The notes beneath the pieces were generated by a model. The model saw only the letters and a program-made list of their open reading frames with translations. It had not been told where the DNA came from and did no database searches. DNA of 64,000 bases, from assembly GCF_029919255.1 (NCBI RefSeq), contig NZ_CP123991.1, positions 1,961,833 to 2,025,832 of the forward strand, given 5' to 3'. How positions within the stretch are numbered: position 1 is the first letter of the stretch; each line of letters begins with the position of its first letter. Shown piece by piece: positions 1 through 9,720 of the stretch. Source of the stretch: a cyanobacterium endosymbiont of Epithemia clementina EcSB (GTDB lineage Bacteria; Cyanobacteriota; Cyanobacteriia; Cyanobacteriales; Microcystaceae). Made by a program: the position numbers and the translations under genes.

Positions 1-869
1 TTTTAGTTATTTATCTAAAGTAGACTAAAAACAAGCAAAAAAGTTTTGACACAAGTTCATAAGCTAGTTCAAGAAAATATTAATAGAGCCAATAGAACGA
101 TAACACAGTTATCAAAAAATATTTATTAATAGAGATTTATATAAAAGTTCAATCAACAAAACCTAATTAAATCTCAAAAAAATATTGGTGTTAATCTCTG
201 CATGACTCATCATAGATTTTATTAATGAGAATAAATAAAGTTTAAATTATGAGAAGTATTTTCTCTATATTTTCAAAAATTATTGTATTCTAGGTGCAAA
301 AGTAGTTAAGCAAGTCTTCAATCATAGACTCCATACACTAAAAATAATTGATTTAATATTTTTTTGTATTTTAAGAAAATTTGAGTGTATTGATATAACT
401 AAAACTAATATAATTTCCGGTTTACTTATTGATTAAAAAATAAAATAAAGCTTAATTAATGCAACAAGCAGTATTATTGACTATATAAGTCCATAATTAT
501 AAAGTTATAAAACATAATGTTATGTTTGTTTTTATAAAAAATTTTATTTTATATATTTCAGTTTAAATAAGTAGATTTTACATCTCTATAATTAAAATTT
601 TTCTCATTTAAAAGCAGCATAAATTGCTATATAAACTTACTAATATTGTAATTATATAACCAGTACATTTACTATTTAAACTAATGGTCAAAATCTAGGA
701 GAGGAACTTCTCGAAGTATCACCTAAAAAAATAGAAAAAATCACTTGGCTGCAAAATATTGATAATTATAAAATTTACTTTTAACCTTAAATTGATAACT
801 AGTTTAAGGAGCGACGTGTTAGTTCTCCATTTTTATGTTTACTTTTGTCGTCAGCTTTTTCAGATCTAC

Positions 870-1015
870 CAAATCAATAATGTAAAATGAACTGGGGAAA
901 TACCAAGTCAAGAAACTTTGGATTCAAAAATTTCGTCAGTTTTTGAATCAATAAGCTCTCCTTTGAATCAAATTTAATTTATTATGAATTTTTTCTATTA
1001 TTCGTTGGGTTGTTA
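870..1015 (-). mobile_element. ISL3-family transposase remnant (C-terminal piece)
   Basis: Read on the minus strand with stops ignored, this gives a stretch resembling the conserved C-terminal helix of ISL3 (IS1096-type) DDE transposases: a segment like RIIEKIHNKLNLIQRRAY followed by an FKN..NF motif, where intact family members have ...INNKIKxIKRxAYGFxNFxNFR. At least two in-frame stops interrupt it. No usable start exists, so this is a fossil and not a gene. Family assignment is from remembered family motifs and is moderately secure. Confidence 0.45.
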
Positions 1016-1110
1016 CTTGGTAAAAATAGGTGATATTTTGTCCAGTATAACGCCTGATTGTTCCGCATCTTTTTGGCTATATAGTATCAGCAAAATAATT
1101 ATCATGGTTG

Positions 1111-1180
1111 TTAATAAGCCTGTTATTGAACATTAAACTTTGTCTTTGTATTTTTAACTTTTACATGGCAGATTTTGCAG
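1111..1180. repeat. dispersed repeat, copy 1 (partner near 36033-36090)
   Basis: The stretch carrying AAGCCTGTTATTGA, ATTAAACTTT and TTTTTACATGGCAGATT recurs in the same order and orientation at about 36033-36090 with small indels and substitutions. Both copies lie next to ISL3 debris, so the repeat may be an end region of that element. That link is an inference from position. Confidence 0.55.
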
Positions 1181-1352
1181 GATCGCGTTTTATTCTAATT
1201 GAGACATCCTTTTGGGATATAAAGGATTTTTTTAGAAAAAACTGACATAATTTTGATTTGAGGATTTATTCTAATTTAGATATTTTCCTTGTATTAAGTG
1301 CGCGTAATGGTTAAACTAGATTGGGAAAATTAATTATCTCTCAAACAAAAAT

Positions 1353-2024
1353 TTGATCTCTTCAGACTCTTCTAAAAACTCTTCACTAGCTTGGCAAGAT
1401 TTGCTCAGACAACATCGGGCTATTGCAGTCATCCGCACTGATGATTTAAATCTTGGCTTAGATATGGCCAAAGCCGTGTCTGCTGGTGGAATTCGTCTAA
1501 TTGAAATTACCTGGAATAGTGAAAGACCTATCCAATTAATTCGCCAAATTTGCGAGGAATTACCTAACTGTACCATCGGAACAGGGACGGTTTTAAACCT
1601 CGAACAGCTACAAGAGGCGATTGCAGCTAAGGTTCAATTTTGCTTTACACCTCACGTCAACCCCACATTAATTCAAACTGCCATTAACGCCAAGATTCCT
1701 ATAATTCCTGGCGCTTTATCTCCTACGGAAATTATCACCGCTTGGCAATTGGGAGCTAGTTGCGTTAAAGTCTTTCCTGTACAAGCGATAGGAGGAGTCC
1801 CTTATATTGAAGGGCTACAAGGTCCTTTGGGGTCTATTCCGCTTATTCCCACTGGTGGCGTAACCCTCGACAATGCTGCGGCCTTTATTCAAGCAGGGGC
1901 GATTGCAGTAGGGTTATCTGGTCAATTATTTCCCAAGAATGCTATTAAAAACAAAAATTGGGAAGTCATCACTCAAAAAGCTCAAATATTGCTACAACAA
2001 CTAAAGCCTTTTTCTTCCATCTAA
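1353..2024 (+). CDS. eda: 2-keto-3-deoxy-6-phosphogluconate (KDPG) / 4-hydroxy-2-oxoglutarate aldolase
   Basis: A class I aldolase of 223 residues, the usual length for the family. It would split 2-keto-3-deoxy-6-phosphogluconate into pyruvate and glyceraldehyde-3-phosphate in the cytoplasmic Entner-Doudoroff pathway, and can act on 2-keto-4-hydroxyglutarate. The Schiff-base lysine is K139 in GASCVKVFPVQ, E51 in EITWNS is the conserved acid, and GTGTV near 77 and PTGGV near the C-terminus are the expected barrel motifs. The start is a TTG with no clear ribosome binding site; the conserved block begins about residue 14 (WQDLLRQHRAIAVIR), so the true start must lie close by. It stands alone between decayed spacers. 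The function is secure; the exact start is not. Confidence 0.9.
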   Translation: MISSDSSKNSSLAWQDLLRQHRAIAVIRTDDLNLGLDMAKAVSAGGIRLIEITWNSERPIQLIRQICEELPNCTIGTGTVLNLEQLQEAIAAKVQFCFTPHVNPTLIQTAINAKIPIIPGALSPTEIITAWQLGASCVKVFPVQAIGGVPYIEGLQGPLGSIPLIPTGGVTLDNAAAFIQAGAIAVGLSGQLFPKNAIKNKNWEVITQKAQILLQQLKPFSSI

Positions 2025-2254
2025 GAAATTGCTGTTTCACCAGTTTTTTTTCAAAGATAATTCCTGAAAGTTTAGTCAACTTTTAGTTAAAGTTAAATAC
2101 AACAGAGAGCATATGAAAGGCTAGTCAACCATAAAAAGTTTTATTCTTTTCGAAGTAGGTTTAACAGAAATTTATAGAGGAAGGGGAAAGCAGTAGTTAT
2201 CTTCTAAAAGAAACCTTTATTGAGTTCTGATATTTTGAGTACAAATTTTATCTC

Positions 2255-2710
2255 TATTTTAACGAAATGTTTTGTGATTTAGATGACTTCTATCAAGAAT
2301 TTGAACAGCATGGCAATGCTGTTTCTCAATTGATATATTTAGAGATTAAAATTTAATGGTATAGTATTTTACTTTTAAACAGCATTTGATTATAAACAAC
2401 CAAAGTTAATTATTCGATTTTAAGTTTATTCTAGGCAATACAAATGACGGTAAACTTATTTCTAAGTTAGCAAAATATTTAATTGGTAAGTTATTTGGGG
2501 ACCGAAAATACGTTACTCAATAACTCTTTAAAAGGCCCTATAAACAAGGACTTCAATGAATAACTCGGCATCGACAGAAAATAAAGTAAAAGTTGATAAA
2601 ATTGATTGATAAAATCATACGTTGTAAACGTTCTTTGATTAAAAATATTTACGATAAATGTAAAAATCTCTCTCAGATTAAACATTCGAGATATAAAAAT
2701 GTTTATTTTT
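2255..2710 (+). mobile_element. IS982-family transposase remnant
   Basis: At 2267 a short frame reads MFCDLDDFYQEFE, matching the N-terminus of IS982 transposases (FCDxDDFCxxFE). From about 2430 to 2700 the plus strand reads GNTNDGKLISKLAKYLIGKL, then FGDRKYVTQ, a Y-KQGLQ-IT stretch and finally a K-LSQIKHSRYK stretch, which follows the IS982 C-terminal order closely. In-frame stops break it several times, and the distance between the two ends is about 450 bp against roughly 870 bp in an intact gene, so a middle part has been deleted. Non-functional. Confidence 0.7.
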
Positions 2711-3420
2711 TTTATCCCGAACCTGTTATTTAAACAATAAAAATATCAAGATAAGGTTTTATAATTAAAAATGGGCTTGTTGAAAGCTATAGTTGTTATA
2801 TGAATAACATTTAATCAGGTTTTGCGTTTACATTCAATCATACCAGATTTGACATTTTAATTTAATTAATATCTATGGCATTAAATATCAACTCAGTTTA
2901 ATAAATGAGGTTTTAAATTTAAAATATCTCACCATTACCTGTATTTTAAGCTAAATAGAAGAATTCAGTATTTATGGATACTCTATCAAAGTTTATTTAA
3001 AGAAATATTTTCTAAAACCTAAATAGTGGTGGATATATTTCGTGTCATGAAATAGCTCAATGAAGAGTTAGACTGCAAAAGAAAGTCTAAAAAAAGAGCA
3101 ACAGAAAAACTAAAAACTAAAACAAAAGATAAAAACTAACCAAGATAAATCATAGTAAATATTCTCTACTAAAAAAAATTAACCGTAAGTGACAAAAATA
3201 AATATAATATAGAGGATGTTTAAAAAGTATCTTTTTCTTCAGAAAAATGCTTTAAATAAAAGAGAAAATAAGAAAGTTTTTGAAAATTAAGTAATGAGTA
3301 ATGAGGGTTACAATAAATTACTATAATAGACAGAAACTGCTTATTATTTTTTTTAAAATAGTTATCAAATAGTAGATGTATTAATAAAATTAAAACTTAT
3401 TTTTATGCTCGAACCTCCCA

Positions 3421-3446
3421 AGTAGTAGTAGTAGTAGTAGTAGTAG
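3421..3446. repeat. (AGT)8 trinucleotide run
   Basis: Eight perfect AGT units plus AG, in spacer sequence downstream of fabD. It is not inside a reading frame I can support. Such a perfect trinucleotide run is uncommon in bacterial chromosomes and would be prone to slippage. Confidence 0.95.
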
Positions 3447-3779
3447 AGATAAATCAAAAAATTAAATTGATCATAAAGACAAGCGCATGGCTTAACTAAC
3501 TTTGATAATGTTAGAAACAGAATCTTATGAAACTGATATTTTTCCCACCAACTTGTTCAGAATCAATCTAGGAGAGCTAAAATTACAAACCTATTAATTA
3601 ATACCATTGCATTTGTATAGATATCTGGGTCCATGGAGAAAGTTGGTTAACTTGTCTGGGTATAAATAGCGGTAAAGTATTGCAAACGAGTCAAAATGGT
3701 CAAATTAGAATTGCTCTGATACAAAAATTTAGCCGTAGTTTTAGTTGAGCTCAACCACTTCTCCATTGATTAATTTTGA

Positions 3780-4655
3780 TCAGAGCAAGTCTTTGATTCC
3801 ACTGACATTAGCCAACTCTAGATCGGGACAAGTACGCTTAATTAAGCCCGTTAACACCTTTCCTGGACCAACCTCAATCCCTTGACTAATCTCTTCTTGA
3901 CGCAATTGCAACATTATCTCTCGCCAACGAACAGAACTAGTCATCTGTTGAGTCAAATGAGCTTTTAAGACTGTTCCTGACTGAGTAGGAGTAGGATCAA
4001 CATTAGAAAGTACCGGAATTTGAGCATCAGTAAATTCATAAGCAGTCAATAACGTCTCAAATTGTTGAGCCGCTGTTTTCATTAACGGAGAATGGAATGC
4101 TCCAGACACTTTAAGGGGAACGGCTCGTTTAGCTTTAACCTGAGAGAGAACCACCTTGACTGCTTCAGGGGTTCCCGAAATAACCACCTGTTGTTCACTA
4201 TTATCGTTAGCTAATACGACATCAGGGTTAGCTGCGATCACCTGTTCTAATTGACTTCGATTAAACTTCATCAAGGCGGCCATTTTCCCCCCAGCGACTG
4301 TATCCATTAACTGGGCGCGATGTTGAACCAACTGTAATCCGGTAGCAAAATCGAATACTCCCGCCGCATACAAGGCCGAATATTCTCCTAAACTATGCCC
4401 TGCCACCAAATCTGGTGTTTGACCTTTCTCTCGAAGTAAATCGACTAAAATACTTTCAATTACATACAAACAAGGCTGAGTATAGAGAGTACGAGATAAT
4501 TCTTCCTCATCTCCCTGACATTTTTCCACCACAGACCAACCCAAAATCTGCTGTGCTTGTTCAAATTTAGTTTTGCCGATGAGAGTATCTTGTAAATCTA
4601 CTCCCATCCCAACGGTTTGCGATCCTTGTCCCGGAAATACCCACGCTATTTTCAT
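3780..4655 (-). CDS. fabD: malonyl-CoA:acyl carrier protein transacylase
   Basis: FabD moves the malonyl group from malonyl-CoA to acyl carrier protein, supplying the extender unit of type II fatty-acid synthesis in the cytoplasm. The 291-residue length is typical. The nucleophile is S88 in GHSLG (86-90), the catalytic histidine is H188 in GAFHSPLM, and the N-terminal FPGQGSQ (7-13) is the family signature. It is the last gene of plsX-fabH-fabD, starting 41 bp after the fabH stop, so it is probably co-transcribed with fabH. ATG start, no damage seen. Confidence 0.97.
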   Translation of the reverse strand: MKIAWVFPGQGSQTVGMGVDLQDTLIGKTKFEQAQQILGWSVVEKCQGDEEELSRTLYTQPCLYVIESILVDLLREKGQTPDLVAGHSLGEYSALYAAGVFDFATGLQLVQHRAQLMDTVAGGKMAALMKFNRSQLEQVIAANPDVVLANDNSEQQVVISGTPEAVKVVLSQVKAKRAVPLKVSGAFHSPLMKTAAQQFETLLTAYEFTDAQIPVLSNVDPTPTQSGTVLKAHLTQQMTSSVRWREIMLQLRQEEISQGIEVGPGKVLTGLIKRTCPDLELANVSGIKDLL

Positions 4656-4696
4656 TTGTTATTTTCAATAAATCTTCAAAAATTAATTAAAGGTAA

Positions 4697-5698
4697 TTAA
4701 ATTCCCCAGCGAAAAATTACTGCGCCCCAGGTTAAACCGGCCCCAAAACCAGAACTAACGATGACATCCCCCGTTTTAATTTTCCCGTCTCTGACAGCTT
4801 CATCAAGGGCAATGGGGATGGATGCGGCTGACGTGTTACCGCGTTCTTCTAGGTTAGCAATGACCTTTTCTAAGGGAATCTTGAGCCGTTGAGCCACCGC
4901 ACACATGATACGCTGATTGGCTTGGTGTAGGATCAGCCAGTCAATGTCGTCACTGGAAATGCTAGCACGAAATAAGGCCCTTTCGATAACTTCTGGCACT
5001 TTAGCTACAGCAAAACGGTAAACTTCTCTTCCGTTCATGGTGATGGGATGGTAAGTCCCTTGACTGATAGTAACTTCATCTTTAAGGATTTTCTCTTGTC
5101 CTTCGTAAGAAAGATTAAGGGAATGATGTTGCTGACCATTACTATACATATCAAACCCTAACAAGCGATCTTCATGAAGGGTTGCTTGACAAACTACTGC
5201 GCCTGCTCCGTCACCGAAGAGAACACAGGTGTTACGATCTGACCAGTCTATCCAACGGGAAAGAACATCAGCTCCAATCACTACTACCCGTTGATAAACC
5301 CCAGTCCGAATAAATTGAGCGGCAGTGATTAAGGCAAAAACAAAGCCCGAACACGCCGCCGTCAAATCAAAAGCTACCGCATTAGAAGCTCCTAATAAGT
5401 GTTGTACTTTAGCCGCACTCCCGAATAAGTCATCAGGGGTAGAAGTCGCTAAGACAATTAAGTCAATATCTCTAGGAGTTAGACCAGCCATAGTAATTGC
5501 TCCTTGAGCTGCTTGAGCCGAGATATCGCTAAGGGATGTATCTGGCGAAGCTAAATGCCGACGGCCGATTCCAGTACGCGTCCGAATCCACTCATCGGAG
5601 GTATCAACAAGATGACTAAGGTCATCATTAGTGAGCACCTGGGTTGGTGTGAATGAACCACAGCCCGTAATTGCAATTTTAGCTCCTGATGCGTTCAA
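4697..5698 (-). CDS. fabH: beta-ketoacyl-ACP synthase III
   Basis: FabH condenses acetyl-CoA with malonyl-ACP, the first step of fatty-acid synthesis. At 333 residues it has the usual length. The Cys-His-Asn triad is intact: C116 in TAACSGF, H258 in LILHQANQRI, and N288 in RGNTSAASIP. It lies between plsX (79 bp upstream) and fabD (41 bp downstream) on the same strand, the arrangement known from many cyanobacteria and other bacteria. A small GGGGAG/CTCCCC hairpin sits in the plsX-fabH gap (5740-5755) and could tune read-through; it lacks a good T-tail, so I do not call it a terminator. Confidence 0.97.
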   Translation of the reverse strand: MNASGAKIAITGCGSFTPTQVLTNDDLSHLVDTSDEWIRTRTGIGRRHLASPDTSLSDISAQAAQGAITMAGLTPRDIDLIVLATSTPDDLFGSAAKVQHLLGASNAVAFDLTAACSGFVFALITAAQFIRTGVYQRVVVIGADVLSRWIDWSDRNTCVLFGDGAGAVVCQATLHEDRLLGFDMYSNGQQHHSLNLSYEGQEKILKDEVTISQGTYHPITMNGREVYRFAVAKVPEVIERALFRASISSDDIDWLILHQANQRIMCAVAQRLKIPLEKVIANLEERGNTSAASIPIALDEAVRDGKIKTGDVIVSSGFGAGLTWGAVIFRWGI

Positions 5699-5777
5699 CG
5701 ATTTACTCCTTGGGTCTCCCTAAAATATTTGTGATTATCGGGGAGAATACTCCCCTAAAAGTCTTTTAGTGCCATTA

Positions 5778-6830
5778 TCACGGTTGAATGTTTACTATAG
5801 CTGAGCTATCCACCATCTTATCGATACCAGTAGACTTATCAGCTTGAATACGCTCAATAACTCGGTGATCAATGGCTTCTTTTGCTAAGCGGATCGCATT
5901 AAAAATTGATGGAGCTTGGGAGCTACCATGACTAATAATACAAATCCCGGCGACCCCAAACAATAATGCACCCCCATGTTCAGCATGATCAATACGTTGT
6001 TTCAGCTTCTTCAGGTTTGGCTTAAGGATTTGACCGCCAATTTTTCCACGCCATCCTTGAGGTAATTCCTCGCGCATAATTTTTAGGAGGATTTCTCCAA
6101 CAGCTTCTGCAAATTTGAGTAGAACGTTCCCAACAAAACCATCACAGACAATTACGTCAAACTGGCCCGAGAGGACATCTCTTCCTTCTGCATTACCAAT
6201 AAAGGGGATTTTTTTGTTTTTTTCTAATAATTCATAAGTTCTTAAAGCTAAATCATTGCCCTTGCTAGATTCTTCGCCAATATTGAGTAAACCTACCTTG
6301 GGTTGGTCAACTCCCATTACATATTGGCTGTAAATAGTCCCCATTAGGGCAAATTGTTCCAAATATTTGGGACGACAATCCACATTAGCCCCTACATCTA
6401 AAATAATCACGGATTTACCCGCTAGTAGGGTGGGGAAGACAGCCCCAATTGCGGGACGATCAATGCCTTTGATGCGGCCTAAGCGGAGGGAAGCTGCCGC
6501 CATGGCAGCCCCTGAATGTCCCGCCGAAACCACCGCATCAGCACGGTTTTGTTTAACCAAATCCATGACTACGTTAATGGATGCTTTTGGTTTACGTCTA
6601 AGTCCCTTGAGTCCTTCGTCCATAGCGATAACCCCATCGGCTTCGACAATTTCGATATTAGGGGCATGAGCATGGTGTTTTAGGGAGTTTTGGATTTGTT
6701 GATGATCGCCAACCAACAAAACGGTCACATCTAGCTCTTCGGAAGCTCGGATCGCTCCAGCGACGATTTCACCAGGGGCGTGATCCCCTCCCATAGCGTC
6801 TACTGCAATTCTTGCGGGGGTTGCTGCCAT
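5778..6830 (-). CDS. plsX: phosphate acyltransferase PlsX
   Basis: PlsX turns acyl-ACP into acyl-phosphate, the acyl donor for glycerol-3-phosphate acylation by PlsY, and so links fatty-acid and phospholipid synthesis. The N-terminal DAMGGDHAP (11-19) and the later SAGHSGA motif are diagnostic; 350 residues fits the family. It is the first gene of the plsX-fabH-fabD cluster. Its start faces dacB across a 165-bp divergent spacer that must hold both promoters. The last 20 or so residues look unconserved, as is common. No truncation. Confidence 0.97.
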   Translation of the reverse strand: MAATPARIAVDAMGGDHAPGEIVAGAIRASEELDVTVLLVGDHQQIQNSLKHHAHAPNIEIVEADGVIAMDEGLKGLRRKPKASINVVMDLVKQNRADAVVSAGHSGAAMAAASLRLGRIKGIDRPAIGAVFPTLLAGKSVIILDVGANVDCRPKYLEQFALMGTIYSQYVMGVDQPKVGLLNIGEESSKGNDLALRTYELLEKNKKIPFIGNAEGRDVLSGQFDVIVCDGFVGNVLLKFAEAVGEILLKIMREELPQGWRGKIGGQILKPNLKKLKQRIDHAEHGGALLFGVAGICIISHGSSQAPSIFNAIRLAKEAIDHRVIERIQADKSTGIDKMVDSSAIVNIQP

Positions 6831-6995
6831 TGAATCAAAGTGATAGAAACCTTCAAAATTTTAACAGAAGCCCTGAAAAATCCGAACAGAAAGAATTCGC
6901 AATTTCACAATAGGCTAAACAAATAATGATAAAAAAGTAAAGATCAAGAAAATTAACATTACCCAGATTATCGCATGACGTGAGGTGATTTCAGA

Positions 6996-8285
6996 ATGCA
7001 AGAACTATTCGGTTTGGCCATTGCTAATTTGTTGATAAATGTTTTAGGGCTTAATCCAGAACCTTTGCAGCCAATGATGGTAGCTGCCTGGCAACAGGCA
7101 AAAATTTTTGATGTTCCCACCACTCCTGATCCTATAGTAGAAAAAATCGTGGCCGACTATCTCCAAAACATCACAGCCTTAGGTTTCTCTCTAGACAGAC
7201 AAGGGGTTTGGATTCAATCAGATTGGGCTTATCTAGGACAGAATCAGTCTAATATTCCTTTGTCTGCTGCGTCCCTGACTAAAATTGCCACCTCTATTGC
7301 TGCCTTGGAAACTTGGGAAACCGATCATCGTTTTGAAACTCTAATTTATACGGTAGGTTCTCTCAAAAATGGAGTCTTAACAGGAGATTTGGTAATTCAA
7401 GGAGGCGGTGATCCCTTATTTGTTTGGGAAGAAGCGATCACGCTGGGTAATCACTTAAACAAATTGGGAATTCGTCAAGTAATAGGTAATTTAATCATTG
7501 TTAATAATTTTTCGATGAATTTTAAATCTGATCCCCAAACCTCAGGGGAACTGCTCAAAGTAGGCTTAGATAAATCTCGTTGGCGTAGAATTGTTGAACA
7601 ACAGTATCAAAACTTCCTTCCCAATACTCCTCGTCCCCAAGTAGCGATCACGGGTAAGGTTCAAGTTCAATCTAATCTCCCAAAAGGTTCTCAATTACTA
7701 ATCCGTCACCAGTCTTTAACTTTGGCTGAACTCCTTAAACAAATGAATCTCCATAGTAATAATGCCATGGCTGAGAGCTTAGCACAATCGCTGGGAGGGG
7801 CAAAGATAGTAGCTCAAAAAGCCGCCAGAGCGGCTCATGTTCCCCTCGAAGAAATTCAATTGATTAATGGATCAGGATTGGGACTCGAAAACCGCATCTC
7901 TCCTCAAGCATCTGTGGCTATGTTAATTGGTATTCAGAAGAAGTTGAAAGGAAATTCCATCAATGTCACAGACATTTTTCCAATGGCTGGACGAGACACC
8001 ACTGGAACGGTAAAATGGCGCAATCTTCCATATGGGGTGGCAGTTAAAACGGGGACCTTAGCTCAAGTAAGTGCCTTAGCGGGGGTGATACCTACAAAAG
8101 AGCGAGGTCAAGTTTGGTTTTCTATCATTAATCATGGCTACAACATTGAGCGCTTTCGGGTTGAACAGGATCGATTATTACAGCGTTTAGCTGATCATTT
8201 GCAACTGACTAATGTTTCATCAACTCAGCAAACTAAACTCTATTTAGGTGATCCTCAACGCAATAAGTTAAAAGCCAAAAGTTAA
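6996..8285 (+). CDS. dacB: D-alanyl-D-alanine carboxypeptidase/endopeptidase, PBP4 (DacB) type
   Basis: A class C-type penicillin-binding protein that trims or cuts peptide cross-links in peptidoglycan. All three active-site motifs are present: SLTK (S93-K96), SNN (S254) and KTG (351-353). The long gap between the first two is typical of PBP4, which carries inserted domains there. The first 35 residues are hydrophobic enough to act as an export or anchor segment but do not show a clean cleavage site. At 429 residues it fits the cyanobacterial members. A GAGGTG ribosome binding site precedes the ATG. Divergent from plsX; no clear terminator follows. Confidence 0.93.
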   Translation: MQELFGLAIANLLINVLGLNPEPLQPMMVAAWQQAKIFDVPTTPDPIVEKIVADYLQNITALGFSLDRQGVWIQSDWAYLGQNQSNIPLSAASLTKIATSIAALETWETDHRFETLIYTVGSLKNGVLTGDLVIQGGGDPLFVWEEAITLGNHLNKLGIRQVIGNLIIVNNFSMNFKSDPQTSGELLKVGLDKSRWRRIVEQQYQNFLPNTPRPQVAITGKVQVQSNLPKGSQLLIRHQSLTLAELLKQMNLHSNNAMAESLAQSLGGAKIVAQKAARAAHVPLEEIQLINGSGLGLENRISPQASVAMLIGIQKKLKGNSINVTDIFPMAGRDTTGTVKWRNLPYGVAVKTGTLAQVSALAGVIPTKERGQVWFSIINHGYNIERFRVEQDRLLQRLADHLQLTNVSSTQQTKLYLGDPQRNKLKAKS

Positions 8286-8439
8286 ATTCTTAAGCTCAAT
8301 GACTTGTACATTTAGTAAAAATTAAACAAATAATTGGGTTAAGCTATTTAAGGAGATTTACTCGTGTAAAAGTATCCCCAAAAATTTGTCTTTTTTACTA
8401 GGAGATAAGAAAAATTTACTAGCTCTCCTAAATCGAGTG

Positions 8440-9720
8440 GGATAAGTTAGTAGAGAAAATACCAGTTTCACAAGACTCTCCTTCCCAAATCTTCAAAGTT
8501 AGTTCAGCCATAAGCTTTATTTTTAATTAATTTGATTTTCTGATTGATCTCTTCTACAACTTCTTTAGAGGTTTGATTGCCGAAATTAGCTACAATCTAT
8601 CAATCTGCATGCTTATTACCTGACAACTCTTCTATAAACTTCTAGAATGGACGAAAACTGTATATTATAGAAGTTTATAGGAAGCCTCATTACTCATTAT
8701 TTTACTTTCGAAAATTTCTCTTATTTCGTCTTTTACTTGATACATCTTTCCTAAGTATTGGGGATACTTTTTTAACCTCTTATCTTTCTTCTCGTCACTC
8801 AGGCTCTACTTTTTCTTGAGTAAAAGATGTTCATTCTTCAGCTCTTTTAATACATGGAATCTTTTTCTATTTAGAATCTAGAAACAATTGAACTAGTTTT
8901 AGTCATTTAACTTTTTTATACCCGTATTTGTGTTTAGTTTTAGCAACCTCATTTAAAATGAAGTTTAGCTTTAACTTTAGTAACTATTTATCTAAATAAA
9001 TAATAGAAAATAATTGAAAAGAATTAAAATTTTATTTTTTATACTTAATTTATTTAAAAAATATAAATAAACTGGAATAATAAGTAATACATATTGACTA
9101 ATATTTAGTAGAAAATTTACGATTCATTTCAAAAGTATTGAGTATTAAAAATATGGCAATTTTATTTTACATAAAAAACACAATCTTTTGTTCGACACTA
9201 ATAATAGTACTAGTAATTTTTTAATTTTTTCTGTAAAGGTTGATTTGACAGGGCAACTATCCTGATTAATTAGGTCGAACTTATAATATAAAATTTATAA
9301 GTAAAATGTAAAATAAATAAATTTAAAAGTTAAGAATTGACGATTTTTTAAGAAATGTAAGTTTTTCTTTAAATTAAATCTAATTTAAAGAAAAACTTAC
9401 ACTATTCCTAGATAAAAATAGGTAATATTTTCTTCAATTCAACACCTAATTATTCTACTGTTCTGGCTATAACAAATAAGTTTTTTGATATTAATTAACT
9501 AATTTAAATAGTTTTGCTCTCCAGTCAAAGTTCTTCTCTAAATTTGACGACTGTTAATCTTGACACAGAAAGTTTTCTCTGCCCAAGACAAATCTTTAAT
9601 AGTTTTTCTATTCTTGTAATAAAGTTTCCTAGTAGTTAAACCACAATAAATATAACCCTCTATTTGGTCTATTTTTCCGATAAAACAAACCATTTTTATC
9701 TCATCGTAAAAAAAAGATTA
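8440..9720 (-). mobile_element. ISL3-family transposase remnant, near full length
   Basis: Read on the minus strand from 9720 down, pieces of an ISL3 transposase appear in the right order. Near 9690-9530 is YIYCGLTTRKLYYKNRKTI then DLSWAEKTF.VK.NSRQ, the zinc-ribbon-like N-terminal region. Near 8770-8690 is a KKYPQYLGKMYQVKDEIREI stretch. Near 8600-8470 is EVVEEINQKIKLIKNKAYG followed by TNFE, the C-terminal signature. Stops and frameshifts interrupt it throughout. The roughly 1.28-kb span equals a complete ISL3 transposase, so this copy decayed by point changes with little deletion. A long hairpin (9357-9400) lies in the middle. Confidence 0.65.
9357..9400. repeat. perfect 20-bp stem, 4-nt loop hairpin
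   Basis: Left arm 9357-9376, loop AATC, right arm 9381-9400; the arms are exact reverse complements (GTAAGTTTTTCTTTAAATTA and partner). It lies inside the decayed ISL3 element and has no gene close enough to need it as a terminator. Confidence 0.95.

Larger units (their letters stand above)
1..1352. other. gene-free AT-rich spacer with transposase debris
   Basis: No intact gene is visible before the first coding region. The first 700 bases are very AT-rich with stops in all frames. Around 870-1010, the minus strand reads like the C-terminal end of an ISL3-type transposase (listed separately), and 1111-1180 is a short repeat that recurs near 36 kb. Nothing else is recognised. Confidence 0.6.
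2025..3779. other. gene-free spacer with IS982 debris and a trinucleotide run
   Basis: No intact gene. It holds a broken IS982-type transposase (about 2255-2710) and an (AGT)n run at 3421-3446. The stretch 2760-3420 is AT-rich with stops in all frames. The last 200 bases lie downstream of fabD, but I see no convincing T-tailed terminator there. Confidence 0.6.

Noticed and set aside
2491-2685. 64-codon minus-strand frame
   Set aside because: It is antisense to the IS982 fossil and has no features of its own.
3421-3446. AGT run as a CRISPR or coding repeat
   Set aside because: Unit length is 3 with no spacers, and no reading frame runs through it.
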